DNA of 35,389 bases from an uncultured Burkholderiaceae bacterium (GCA_937871985.1 CALMPB010000158.1:1-35389); one strand, 5' to 3'; shown: positions 1 to 7,433, counted from the first letter of the stretch. Program-made: numbers and translations. Notes: generated from the sequence alone by a model not told the origin.

Positions 1-183
1 GAGCCAAGTTTCTGTAATGAGCGATCTTTCCGCACACACTCCGATGATGCAGCACCAACGGCAAAACATTGCACAAGCAACTGATTTAAAAGGATTTTCC
101 TGATATTTCGTCTAAGACTATGCATTAGCGAATGCCGCTGAAAGCCCGCGCCCCACACGGTGCTAATTGGTAGTTCTAGACAC
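1..183. other. Left-edge region without a recognisable gene
   Basis: No convincing reading frame, tRNA or integrase is present here. The stretch is visibly more AT-rich than the neighbouring phage genes. It lies beyond the terminator that closes the methylase gene, so it could be host flank, the phage end, or spacer before a further phage gene. No attachment-site core can be identified from this window alone, because the partner site is not present. Confidence 0.4.
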
Positions 184-217
184 AAAAAAGGCCTCACGGC
201 ACCAACCGTGAGGCCTT
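184..217 (-). terminator. Rho-independent terminator of the adenine methylase gene
   Basis: A perfect 12-bp stem (188-199 paired with 206-217) closes a 6-nt loop. Read on the minus strand it is followed directly by a run of six T. It lies 11 bases after the stop codon of the methylase gene, as expected for the end of this leftward transcript. Confidence 0.9.
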
Positions 218-228
218 CTTCTTCGCCA

Positions 229-1032
229 TCAAATAGTGCCGAACAAGCCACCAAACTGTTCCGGCTCCCAGTTCATAATCACCAGTTCTCCGGTCACGCC
301 GGCCTGGCCGTGGCGCTGGTTCGCCGTGCTGTAGCGGATGTCCAGGCGCTCGAAGTGATAACCGTCAAAGGCGCGCCGAATTTCCGGGTGGTCATTGATG
401 CTGACCATCACCTTGCCCTTACAGCGCCGCATGAATTCGGCCATTCGCTCGTAGTTCGCGAAGGGGAAATCCACGCCGTATCCGGCGGTCTGCCAGTAAG
501 GTGGATCCATGTAGAAGAACGTGTGCGCTCGATCATAGCGTTCGGCGCAGTCGAGCCAGGCCAGGTTCTCGACGTAGATGCCGGCGAGACGTTGCCACGC
601 GGCCGACAGATTCTCTTCGATGCGTAACAGGTTGATGGCCGGGCCGGTCGTGGCGGTACCGAACGTCTGCCCGGTCACCTTGCCGCCGAACGCATGCTGC
701 TGCAGGTAGAAGAACCGGGCGGCGCGTTGGATGTCGGTGAGGGTTTCAGGCCGAGTCATTTTCTGCCACTCAAAGATCTGGCGCGAACTAAGCGCCCATT
801 TGAACTGGCGCACGAACTCTTCCAGATGGTTCTGGACCACCCGATAAAGCGTAACCAGGTCGCCGTTAAGGTCGTTAAGAACCTCCACTGGTGCGGGCTG
901 CGGTCGCATGAAGAACAGCGCAGCACCACCGGCGAAGACCTCGACGTAGCATTCATGAGGGGGAAAAAGAGGGATCAAGCGGTCGGCCAGGCGGCGTTTG
1001 CCACCCATCCAGGGGATGATTGGGGAGGTCAT
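229..1032 (-). CDS. DNA N6-adenine methyltransferase (Dam/D12 class)
   Basis: Predicted to transfer a methyl group from S-adenosylmethionine to adenine N6 in DNA. In phages this usually protects the genome from restriction or alters regulation. The protein of 267 residues has the D12-class order: an N-terminal PWMGGKRRL segment, the SAM-binding FAGGAALF motif at residues 33-40, and the catalytic DPPY motif at 176-179. The frame is open for 20 more codons upstream. I chose the start at 1032 because homologous proteins begin just before the PWMGGK motif and because an AAAGG lies about 11 bases upstream. A strong LexA-type box lies 16 bases before this start, so SOS control is likely. A terminator follows the gene. 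The family is clear; the recognised DNA sequence cannot be read from the protein. Confidence 0.9.
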   Translation of the reverse strand: MTSPIIPWMGGKRRLADRLIPLFPPHECYVEVFAGGAALFFMRPQPAPVEVLNDLNGDLVTLYRVVQNHLEEFVRQFKWALSSRQIFEWQKMTRPETLTDIQRAARFFYLQQHAFGGKVTGQTFGTATTGPAINLLRIEENLSAAWQRLAGIYVENLAWLDCAERYDRAHTFFYMDPPYWQTAGYGVDFPFANYERMAEFMRRCKGKVMVSINDHPEIRRAFDGYHFERLDIRYSTANQRHGQAGVTGELVIMNWEPEQFGGLFGTI

Positions 1033-1047
1033 AGATTTGCAAGCCTT

Positions 1048-1067
1048 TACTGTATGGATAAACAGGT
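1048..1067. promoter_or_regulatory. LexA (SOS) box
   Basis: The core CTGTATGGATAAACAG (1050-1065) fits the CTG-N10-CAG rule for gammaproteobacterial LexA sites, with an AT-rich TATGGATAAA spacer and a flanking TA. It lies in the divergent gap between the adenine methylase (start 1032, minus) and the coiled-coil gene (start 1227, plus), closest to the methylase. LexA bound here would repress the methylase, the plus-strand gene or both until DNA damage. No clear sigma-70 promoter can be assigned on either strand. Confidence 0.75.
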
Positions 1068-1069
1068 GG

Positions 1070-1106
1070 TAGGCTCGCAACGCTTTGTGCACGAAGCGGG
1101 AGCCTA
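1070..1106. repeat. Hairpin-forming inverted repeat in the divergent gap
   Basis: TAGGCTC (1070-1076) pairs with GAGCCTA (1100-1106), and inside it CGCTT (1081-1085) pairs with AAGCG (1094-1098). Together they make a two-part stem with an asymmetric internal loop. No T-run follows on either strand, so it is not a standard terminator. It sits between the LexA box and the plus-strand gene and would form in that gene's leader if transcription starts at or before the LexA box. Confidence 0.5.
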
Positions 1107-1226
1107 GGCTGGACTTGCAGGAATGGTCTGCGGGTTTGGCGGGCCGAACGGATGTTGACGCATCCCTCGGCCCGCTCCTTTCGTTTCATTGAGCTGTGCA
1201 GCGTGTCACTTGAGGTAGTCAGAACC

Positions 1227-1538
1227 ATGATCATCGACGACGACAGCTTTGCGCTGGGCATGCCCACGCCTGTAGAGATGTTGCAACAGCACGCACGCCT
1301 GGCCGATGCAGAGTGCGATCAGCTAAGGCTTGAGCTTGACCGGGCGCGCGAGAACGTCGAGAAACTGGTGGCAATCCACCAGGGCCAGGCCGAGCAGATC
1401 GCTGAGTTGAAAAAGGTGATCGAACGACTGACCTGGGATCTATCCCGAGCCAACGTCGAGAACACCGCTTTAAAGAATCGTCAATTAAGTGGCTGCTCCC
1501 CCACCTGGGGTGCCATGCCGCCCACGCCCTATAATTGA
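1227..1538 (+). CDS. Small coiled-coil protein, unknown function
   Basis: 103 residues. The central part, about residues 15-75, is rich in Leu, Glu, Gln and Arg in a heptad-like pattern (LDRARENVEKLVAIHQG, then AEQIAELKKVIERL), which predicts a coiled coil and probably oligomerisation. The C-terminal tail is Pro- and Gly-containing and looks disordered. The frame is open further upstream to 1152. The ATG at 1227 is preferred because GAGG lies about 11 bases before it and the MIIDDDSF sequence is a natural N-terminus. The gene runs against the late operon and lies beside a LexA box, which suggests an independently expressed accessory (moron) gene. I cannot assign a function. Confidence 0.65.
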   Translation: MIIDDDSFALGMPTPVEMLQQHARLADAECDQLRLELDRARENVEKLVAIHQGQAEQIAELKKVIERLTWDLSRANVENTALKNRQLSGCSPTWGAMPPTPYN

Positions 1539-1612
1539 AAGCTTCAGGTTCGGTTCATCGATGAGCAGCTTGCGATGGACCAGACTCATTTTTTTTCAAT
1601 TGAGGATGCTTT

Positions 1613-1852
1613 ATGTCCCTCGACAGCTACAACATCGCTTACTACTTGACGCCAACTGGATGGCATGAGGTAGCTGGATTCAAGGAAGATCCAAACGACA
1701 TCATTGAAGAATGGACCGCGTATTGTCGGCAGTCAGGCATAAAATCTCCGGTCGTGGTGACTTGGCGCCAAACTCGCCCCACTACTCCAGGGAAGGAGAA
1801 GCTCGCCGAGGAATTGCGCTCAATGCATCCTTGGCCTAATGAGTTCAGTTAA
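1613..1852 (+). CDS. Small protein of unknown function
   Basis: 79 residues, with no signal peptide or membrane segment. It is soluble in character, with several aromatic residues (YNIAYYLTPTGWHEV near the N-terminus, a Trp-Pro near the C-terminus). GAGGA lies about 8 bases before the ATG, after a run of eight T. The 74-base gap upstream could hold its own promoter, but no clear -35/-10 pair is visible. Its stop is only 6 bases from the end of the convergent i-spanin gene. The local sequence is more AT-rich than the late operon, consistent with separate acquisition. Possible lysogeny-expressed accessory gene; function unknown. Confidence 0.6.
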   Translation: MSLDSYNIAYYLTPTGWHEVAGFKEDPNDIIEEWTAYCRQSGIKSPVVVTWRQTRPTTPGKEKLAEELRSMHPWPNEFS

Positions 1853-1858
1853 GGCTGG

Positions 1859-2365
1859 TTACTTCAAGCACACCCGGGCGACATAATCTTGGAGCGCTTT
1901 TAATGCTGCCTGATCCGCAATGATTCCGGCTCTGATAGCGAGAATGTTTCGTCCAGCAACAGGAGCGAGTTCGACGGTTCCTGCATCACCCACGCCGGTG
2001 GCGCTGGCGGTGCCGCGCATGTCGCCACCACCGGCACGACAACTTCCCGCGATCCGCAGCCGGCGATCCCCATCAGCAACAGCGCGGCGCAGGCGTTCAT
2101 TCTCATTGAGGTCATCTGTCCTCTCCTTGAGTCGTATGGTGTCGAGGTCGTGTAAGGCCTGCTCGGCTGCTTGCCGCTTCTCCAGTGCATTCCGGGCCTG
2201 GGCGGCTGCCGCGTTCGATATCGTGGCCAGGTCCTGCTGGTGCAGCAGTGCTTGGTCAGCAAGCTGAGCTTCATAACGCCAGCCCTGCACTTTCCATGTG
2301 GCAAAACAAGCAATGGCCACCAGAAGTAGCGCGCCAATCAGCGCCAACTGTCCCCGGGCAATCAC
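1859..2365 (-). CDS. Rz: i-spanin (Rz-like inner-membrane lysis protein)
   Basis: 168 residues. An N-terminal membrane anchor (about residues 6-25, LALIGALLLVAIACFATWKV) is followed by a long, Ala/Gln/Leu/Arg-rich helical periplasmic region, the usual layout of Rz. In the final step of lysis, Rz in the inner membrane and Rz1 in the outer membrane join across the periplasm and fuse the two membranes. The start is GTG at 2365, overlapping the endolysin stop (GTGA). The companion lipoprotein is encoded inside this gene in another frame. Position after the endolysin supports the call; sequence conservation in spanins is generally low. Confidence 0.85.
   Translation of the reverse strand: MIARGQLALIGALLLVAIACFATWKVQGWRYEAQLADQALLHQQDLATISNAAAAQARNALEKRQAAEQALHDLDTIRLKERTDDLNENERLRRAVADGDRRLRIAGSCRAGGGDMRGTASATGVGDAGTVELAPVAGRNILAIRAGIIADQAALKALQDYVARVCLK
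1900..2115 (-). CDS. Rz1: o-spanin (Rz1-like outer-membrane lipoprotein), nested within Rz
   Basis: 71 residues read in a different frame inside Rz. The N-terminus has a short charged start, a hydrophobic stretch (ACAALLLMG) and a lipobox IAGC, with the lipid-modified Cys at residue 20. The mature part is Pro/Ala-rich (CAAPPAPPAW), as in known Rz1 proteins. An AAGGAG lies 7 bases before the ATG at 2115, deep inside the Rz frame, which is strong evidence that the nested gene is translated. It would be the outer-membrane partner of the i-spanin. Confidence 0.85.
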   Translation of the reverse strand: MTSMRMNACAALLLMGIAGCGSREVVVPVVATCAAPPAPPAWVMQEPSNSLLLLDETFSLSEPESLRIRQH

Positions 2366-2982
2366 GTCAACACCTGCAGCGCACGGTCATACAACACCTT
2401 GCGCTCTGCGGCACCATGCGGCACCCGGCCCGGCTTGCCGGTATTGATGATGCTGCCGATGTCCTGGAATCGGCCGGCGTCGGCCAGTTCGTTCAGGCGG
2501 TGCTTCGCCCACCACCAGGCCGCAGACATGGCGGCATGCTCCGGCTGCTCGAGCAGTTCCGGCTGGTCTTCCAGCGGCAGGCCCAGGCCCGCGCCGGCGG
2601 CGGCATAGTTCGCCCGACCGGTGACCTGCAGCAGGCCGCGCCCACGGTACCGCCAGCCATCGCCCGGGTGGAGGTTGCCCATGCGGGCGTTGTACACGAC
2701 ATTGGCGATCCGCTCCGGCTGGCGGCCGTACTCCTTGGCCAGTGCGGCATTGAACCGTGTCGGCCACACCCGCATCAGCGCCTCGGGGCTATAGTTCAGG
2801 CTCTCCACCAGATTGCGCAGGTGACCAGACTCATGACCAATCTGAGCCAGGAACGCAGCCTGCCTTACCCGACTGTCGATCTTGAAACGTGCCATGGCCC
2901 GGTTAATCGCAGGCAAAAAAATGCCCGCGACAGGGCGGGCTTTGGGGAGTATCTGCAGCAGTTGCTGCTCGCTCATCGGCAT
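2362..2982 (-). CDS. Endolysin, GH19 chitinase-like muramidase
   Basis: 206 residues. It is predicted to cleave the glycan strand of peptidoglycan at the end of infection. The HESGHLRNLVES segment carries the two glutamates expected for family 19 phage lysins (E51 and E60). The GWRYRGRGLLQVTGRANY region further on is also typical. No signal peptide is seen, so release would need the holin. The frame is open well upstream, but the ATG at 2982 has GGAG 8 bases before it and gives the usual family length. A terminator lies just upstream of the start and a second terminator-like hairpin lies within the first 25 codons. The stop overlaps the i-spanin start. Confidence 0.9.
   Translation of the reverse strand: MPMSEQQLLQILPKARPVAGIFLPAINRAMARFKIDSRVRQAAFLAQIGHESGHLRNLVESLNYSPEALMRVWPTRFNAALAKEYGRQPERIANVVYNARMGNLHPGDGWRYRGRGLLQVTGRANYAAAGAGLGLPLEDQPELLEQPEHAAMSAAWWWAKHRLNELADAGRFQDIGSIINTGKPGRVPHGAAERKVLYDRALQVLT
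2915..2940 (-). terminator. Terminator-like hairpin inside the endolysin coding region
   Basis: On the minus strand GCCCGC (2940-2935) and GCGGGC (2928-2923) form a 6-bp all-GC stem with a 6-nt loop. One A and seven T follow. It falls 14-23 codons into the endolysin gene. Translating ribosomes would mask it, so it could act as an attenuator that stops untranslated transcripts. It could also be coincidental coding sequence. Confidence 0.5.
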
Positions 2983-2998
2983 TGACGTTTCTCCGGAC

Positions 2999-3021
2999 AA
3001 AAAAATACCGCCAACTGGCGG
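2999..3021 (-). terminator. Terminator between the fibre genes and the lysis genes
   Basis: On the minus strand a 5-bp GC stem (3021-3017 with 3012-3008) and 4-nt loop is followed by TA and seven T (3005-2999). It lies between the 63-residue gene and the endolysin. The T-run ends about 16 bases before the endolysin start, so late transcripts must read through it to express lysis genes. Confidence 0.65.
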
Positions 3022-3043
3022 CTTGGATACACTCGGCCAAGGC

Positions 3044-3235
3044 TCACATTGGCTCGGGAGCGACAGGCACCACTGGCGAATCATCGTGGTCGTCGCCGAT
3101 TCTGACCAAGAAGTCGATGTAGCGCGGATCGTCTTCTTCCACCTCGCCCTGATGCGGGTATGCTTCAGCATCCTGCGGGCCCGCGAACCGCGCGACGATG
3201 GTTTGCTCATCTCCATCTGAAAACTGTACGTACAT
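3044..3235 (-). CDS. Small acidic protein after the tail fibre gene, unknown function
   Basis: 63 residues, strongly acidic (DGDEQ, GEVEEDDP, GDDHDD), ending in a Pro/Val-rich tail. The ATG at 3235 has GAGG about 8 bases upstream and follows the tail fibre stop by 16 bases, so it belongs to the late operon. Its place directly after the fibre is where fibre assembly or cap proteins are often encoded, but no chaperone motif is visible. That role is inference only. Confidence 0.6.
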   Translation of the reverse strand: MYVQFSDGDEQTIVARFAGPQDAEAYPHQGEVEEDDPRYIDFLVRIGDDHDDSPVVPVAPEPM

Positions 3236-3251
3236 TTAGGTGCCCTCTAAG

Positions 3252-4178
3252 TTAGAACTTGTAACCAGTTACCGAGACCGTGGCGCTCACCAAGGAGCCG
3301 CTTGATACCGTAACGCTGTAGTAGATGGTCCGAGGCGTGATGATCGGCAGCTCCCTGAACGCGTTATCGGTGTTAGTGGCACCGGAAATGGTGCACTGCG
3401 ACCACGCCAAGCCATCAGTCCTTGATGCCACGATCATCTTGTTCAGGCCGGTGCCCGAAGAAGTCACGCCGGTCCAGCCCAGCACCGATTTTGCATTGGG
3501 AGGGACAGTGGTTAGGGTGATCGGTTGGAAAAGCGGCTGCTGTACTGTGGTGTTGATAGCCTCGTTCTGCATCAGAGAGACCATTCGGTTGCTTTGGTAA
3601 GCGATCACCAAAAGGCGGGCCGCAGTGGTGCCCCACGATGAAACCAACGCCGACGCAGTGAACCCGGAAGGCATGTTGGCCCCGGTATAGACAGGCCCAT
3701 CGGACGTAGTGCTCGCGCACGCCAGCAACCCATGCACCCCTGTGGTGGGGTTGTACACCAGATAGATAGACACGAAGCCGCTGGCGGGAGCGAGGCCCAC
3801 ATCCATGCCGCCCAAACCGACCGTGGCGAGGTTGATGGTCTTGTTCACGTTGGGGACAATGTAAGCCACGCCGCCTAGAGTCGTTTTAACGACAACCTCG
3901 TCAGCGGTGAATGTGGCACTGGCCGTGGCCGCCAAGGTCGACATCTTGTCGCCAGAGGGCCCTATCGCGCCTGCAGACACGCCGCGAATGGCGGCCAACA
4001 GCTGGCCGTTGTTGGCCTTAACCGGTGCGATGCCGGCCGCAGCCAGCACTGACATGATCTCTTCCTGGACAGCGTTAAGCCAGTCGTCGGTCACCGTCGT
4101 AGCTTGCACCCCACCGACCGGATCGCCGTCAGTGAATTTGTTGTCGACTGTGGCGCCTGGGCCATCAATTCTATGCAT
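3252..4178 (-). CDS. Tail fibre protein
   Basis: 308 residues. The N-terminus (MHRIDGPGATVDNKFTDGDP, then TDDWLNAVQEEIMSVL) is characteristic of tail-attachment domains of Pseudomonas phage and pyocin-type fibres. The rest is rich in Thr, Ser, Val and Gly in short beta-like stretches, as in fibre shafts and receptor-binding tips. It should sit at the baseplate and bind the host surface. The ATG at 4178 has AGGA 7 bases upstream. It follows a gp48-like gene that itself carries a large adhesin-like extension, so the virion may have two host-contact proteins. Confidence 0.8.
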   Translation of the reverse strand: MHRIDGPGATVDNKFTDGDPVGGVQATTVTDDWLNAVQEEIMSVLAAAGIAPVKANNGQLLAAIRGVSAGAIGPSGDKMSTLAATASATFTADEVVVKTTLGGVAYIVPNVNKTINLATVGLGGMDVGLAPASGFVSIYLVYNPTTGVHGLLACASTTSDGPVYTGANMPSGFTASALVSSWGTTAARLLVIAYQSNRMVSLMQNEAINTTVQQPLFQPITLTTVPPNAKSVLGWTGVTSSGTGLNKMIVASRTDGLAWSQCTISGATNTDNAFRELPIITPRTIYYSVTVSSGSLVSATVSVTGYKF

Positions 4179-4187
4179 GACTTTTTC

Positions 4188-6020
4188 CTAAGAAGTTGTG
4201 AGGGCGACGAGTTCAGACTCGCTTAAACGACGTGGGTAATAACGGATACGGCGGATGTGGCCTTGCAGGTGATCGGTCGATACGCCGCGCGCACCCAGTG
4301 TCAATCGGTCGATGGTGGGCAGAGAGCCGCTCATATCGCCCGGCCCTAGAACGCCAGCTGCTGAGAACTGGAAGTCGTTTGCTTTGTAAGCAATTGCCTG
4401 TTTGATGGTTTGGCCGGGCGCAAATGCAGGACCGACAACCGAAGAGAACTCCGTAGCAGCAGCGTCGTTTACAACCCATGCCGATGCCTTCTGATCACTA
4501 GCGCGCAACCAGAGCATGACCCTCCCAACGGCGCTGGTTGTACCCAAGTTTGCACATACTGCGTTTACCGTCACACCATGTGGCACGTACTCGCAGAACA
4601 AGGTGCCTTCCCCTGCCTGCAACCACGATCCAGCAGGAACATGGGCCAGGTCAGCTGCCCGGGTGACTGGCGCTGCCAGGGTTGGAATGTACGAACTGGG
4701 GGAGTCGCCAGCTTCAAGTTGTGCACCGAAAATGTAGATGCCTGACGTGCCATCACCGAGGTAGTTGGTTGCACCACCTTGGCTAATAAAAATATTAATC
4801 GGCACAGCGGCAGGTGCCGCAACTGTCGTGGAAGCAAGCCAGCACCTGAACCAGCCGTCAGGATAAGCCTCTATGCCAACTCCATCCAATCCAGCGCCAC
4901 CTGAAACAACCACACCGTTCACAAGGTCGTAAGTCACTGTCCCAGTGACTACCCAGTTTCCAAACGCAGCAGTGTTCAGCACTAAATATCGGTTTGCAGA
5001 ATCGGCCTTTGCAAACACCGAACGGCAATACTTTGTATTGCCAACAACAGGTTTACCATTTTGTTGCACGATATGGTCGGCGCTTGCTGCTGATTCTACC
5101 AGGCGCGTTGCTGGCGAGCCGTCAGGCGCAAGGACTACACCGGGGACTTCTACAGATGTGTTGGACTTACTCCACGCAGCATTGGCGAAGTCGTTCGACT
5201 GAAGTGCGATATTCACCCGCTGCTGCTCGAACAGCAGACCACGCGGAGCACCCGAAGCGTCGAACTCAAATCGAGGCGCATCGGCGGCGGCCGTCTGCAA
5301 CACACCTGCCGCGCCCAGGTATGTCCCGGTCGAGGCCCTGGTGAAGTTGACGAGGCTACTGAATGAAACTGGCTGCTGCTTGAGCAGGTAGGCGCCCGAC
5401 GTAAAGAGCAAATCCAGCGACGAGTTTGCGTAGGCAAAGAGAACCACTGTGTGCGCTGGGGCAAGCTGCCGGATCTTGCACGTCAATGTGTCATTGCCCC
5501 AGGCGCGCAACTGCTCACCTGCAGCCGACTGGCCAGCGCGAAACGGGATGACCGTGACCTCGGGGGCACGCACCCGCCAAGTGAATACCCAATCGCTGTT
5601 GGTGAGTACATCACCAGCCACCGACCGGCCAGCACGAAACGGGCGAAATTCTTCGATAGTGATCTCGTAGCCAAGCGCGGCGGCGATTGCGATGAAGTAC
5701 GCCTTCGACTGGCCGCCGGTGGCAGTCAGCTTGGCCAGCAGCGCATTGCGCCGGCCCTGCACCGTGCTCTCCAGCGTCCCCGCGCACTTATCTGGCAGGC
5801 CCGCCACGCGCTCCCAGTCGGCGAGCATTTCGGTGGTGGTCGCCGGGTCCATCTCACCGACCAGGTCCAACATTCGACCATCAAGGCGAGCAAGCTCGGC
5901 CGCCACGCCGCCAAGGATTGTATCGACTTCGGGCGTCAACTCCGGATCCCAAGCAGGCCCCGTGGGCAACAATGCCTGCAACTGCTCGCGGTACTGATCG
6001 GCCGTTCTCAGGGCAACCAT
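4188..6020 (-). CDS. Mu gp48-like (DUF2313) baseplate protein fused to a large adhesin-like region
   Basis: 610 residues, about three times the usual length of a DUF2313 protein. Residues 1 to about 198 match the baseplate family (YREQLQALLPTGPAWDP near the start, HTVVLFAY at the end). The other roughly 410 residues resemble beta-sandwich phage fibre or spike domains. They include NFTRASTGTYLG, GLLFEQQRVNIALQSN and FGAQLEAGDSPSSYIPT, plus a LamG/concanavalin-like C-terminal section. The part near 4700-5100 is visibly more AT-rich than its surroundings, which suggests the extension was acquired. I chose the ATG at 6020, two codons after the first possible ATG, because GGAGG lies 6 bases before it. 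It overlaps the preceding gene by 13 bases. Confidence 0.85.
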   Translation of the reverse strand: MVALRTADQYREQLQALLPTGPAWDPELTPEVDTILGGVAAELARLDGRMLDLVGEMDPATTTEMLADWERVAGLPDKCAGTLESTVQGRRNALLAKLTATGGQSKAYFIAIAAALGYEITIEEFRPFRAGRSVAGDVLTNSDWVFTWRVRAPEVTVIPFRAGQSAAGEQLRAWGNDTLTCKIRQLAPAHTVVLFAYANSSLDLLFTSGAYLLKQQPVSFSSLVNFTRASTGTYLGAAGVLQTAAADAPRFEFDASGAPRGLLFEQQRVNIALQSNDFANAAWSKSNTSVEVPGVVLAPDGSPATRLVESAASADHIVQQNGKPVVGNTKYCRSVFAKADSANRYLVLNTAAFGNWVVTGTVTYDLVNGVVVSGGAGLDGVGIEAYPDGWFRCWLASTTVAAPAAVPINIFISQGGATNYLGDGTSGIYIFGAQLEAGDSPSSYIPTLAAPVTRAADLAHVPAGSWLQAGEGTLFCEYVPHGVTVNAVCANLGTTSAVGRVMLWLRASDQKASAWVVNDAAATEFSSVVGPAFAPGQTIKQAIAYKANDFQFSAAGVLGPGDMSGSLPTIDRLTLGARGVSTDHLQGHIRRIRYYPRRLSESELVALTTS

Positions 6021-7048
6021 ACGCATCCTCCATAGGTCAGCAGTTGATTGGCCGCCGGCACCACATCGGCTGCCGGCGACACCAGGACATGGTCATGTTC
6101 GCCGTTCGCGCCGCTGATGGTTTCGCGGATATGGCTGATCAGCAGCGTGTCACCCAGACCCGCCTCACGGGCATGCAGATCCAGCAGCTGAGCCTCGACC
6201 GAAGCCCGCACGGCGGCGCTGTCCGGTTTCAGGCGCACGCTGTAGACCACCGGCAGCGGTACCGGGGCAAAGACATAGAGTTCCGCCGTCACCGGCCGGC
6301 GCACCTCGACATAAGCCTTCACCTCATCCAGTTGGGCAGGATTGGGGATCGGGTCTTGGTCGTTGTCACGCATCACGAACAGGCCGACCGTACCGGCACC
6401 CAGGTAGTTGCGCCGACACCAGGCGCGAGTGATCCCCGGGCATTCCAGCGCCCAAGTTTCGTAATCGTCAGCTGAACCGCCGTGCGGGATGACGCGGTAG
6501 GAGCGAATCACCCGACCGCGCAAAGCTTCCAGGCTTTCCTGGGCAATCCCGCCGGCCAGGCCCGGGGCCAACACGGTAAAGGCACTGGCAATACCCTCAA
6601 CCGGCTGCACCAGGTTCAGGCTCAGACCAGCAGCGGCATTGCCCAGCGGGCCACCGTCCAGGGCTTCGACCGTGGCGGTATTGGTCCCGGCCACTGCGGT
6701 CACCTCAGCGGTCACCCGGTAGGAGCGCCCGTCACCGGCCTGGAGTACGGTGTTGATGTCGAGCACCGCTCCCAGCGCGGCGGTAAAACCGACCGGACCA
6801 GTCGCGGGTTGAGCGGCCTTGCGCGGTGCATTGAGGCGAAACGCGGCCATTCGCTCCAGCGTTTCCTCATCGGCACTGTCGGGCAGGATCTGCTCGGCGA
6901 CCCAGTCCAGATAGCCGTACAGACCGAAAGCCGCAGCGCTCAGGGCGCGGGCCAGCACCTGAGCATCGGAATGGCGCAGGGCATTGCTGCCGAGGTCCGC
7001 CTGGACGCGACTGATCAGCGCGGGAAGCGCGGGGGTTTCAAACGGCAT
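6008..7048 (-). CDS. Baseplate J-like protein (Mu gp47 family)
   Basis: 346 residues. This family forms the wedge part of contractile-tail baseplates. The N-terminal region (LISRVQADL, DWVAEQILPDSADEETLERMAAF) and central SYRVIPHGGSADDYETWALE match the baseplate_J pattern, and the length is as expected. It overlaps the upstream gp46-like gene and the downstream gp48-like gene by a few bases, a tight translational arrangement. Order gp45, gp46, gp47, gp48 is the same as in phage Mu. Confidence 0.93.
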   Translation of the reverse strand: MPFETPALPALISRVQADLGSNALRHSDAQVLARALSAAAFGLYGYLDWVAEQILPDSADEETLERMAAFRLNAPRKAAQPATGPVGFTAALGAVLDINTVLQAGDGRSYRVTAEVTAVAGTNTATVEALDGGPLGNAAAGLSLNLVQPVEGIASAFTVLAPGLAGGIAQESLEALRGRVIRSYRVIPHGGSADDYETWALECPGITRAWCRRNYLGAGTVGLFVMRDNDQDPIPNPAQLDEVKAYVEVRRPVTAELYVFAPVPLPVVYSVRLKPDSAAVRASVEAQLLDLHAREAGLGDTLLISHIRETISGANGEHDHVLVSPAADVVPAANQLLTYGGCVWLP

Positions 7049-7433
7049 AATTCACCTGCCAGAGTTGGTCGGGTTCAATGATCAAGGGGTGGCCACTGAG
7101 CAACGTCAACACCACCCGCAGGTTCAGGCGGCTGCTGTCGGCACGCTCACTGGTGATCGTCACATCCAGCACCTGGCCGTCATCAATCAACCAGCGCAGG
7201 GCCTCGACGGCGTAGTACTCGGCATCGCGCTGGGTGCGCTCGGTGAGCTTGACCCGGCGCAGCAGCCACAGGCGCGAGCCGATGCGGTCATCGGCTACCC
7301 GAGGGAAGCTGTCGCCCCACCAGCCGTAGCGCTCTTCGTCATCGACCGGATCGTCCGGACTGGCGCGGCGCCAGGTAAACAGGCTGATCACCACCGTGCG
7401 CACTAAAGACTTTTCGCTATCGCTAAGGATCAT
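7038..7433 (-). CDS. Mu gp46-like baseplate protein
   Basis: 131 residues. The sequence YGWWGDSFPRVADDRIGSRLWLL is typical of the GP46 family, a small baseplate wedge component. The ATG overlaps the stop of the spike gene (ATGA), and its end overlaps the gp47-like gene by 11 bases. It lies exactly where Mu encodes gp46. Confidence 0.9.
   Translation of the reverse strand: MILSDSEKSLVRTVVISLFTWRRASPDDPVDDEERYGWWGDSFPRVADDRIGSRLWLLRRVKLTERTQRDAEYYAVEALRWLIDDGQVLDVTITSERADSSRLNLRVVLTLLSGHPLIIEPDQLWQVNYAV

Noticed and set aside
1..183. Attachment site or integrase region
   Set aside because: No tRNA fragment, integrase or paired core sequence is visible, so no att site can be supported.
160..627. 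155-residue plus-strand open frame near the left edge
   Set aside because: It runs through the methylase terminator and opposite the methylase coding sequence.
3252..6020. Diversity-generating retroelement acting on the fibre genes
   Set aside because: No reverse transcriptase gene and no template/variable repeat pair was found in the window.
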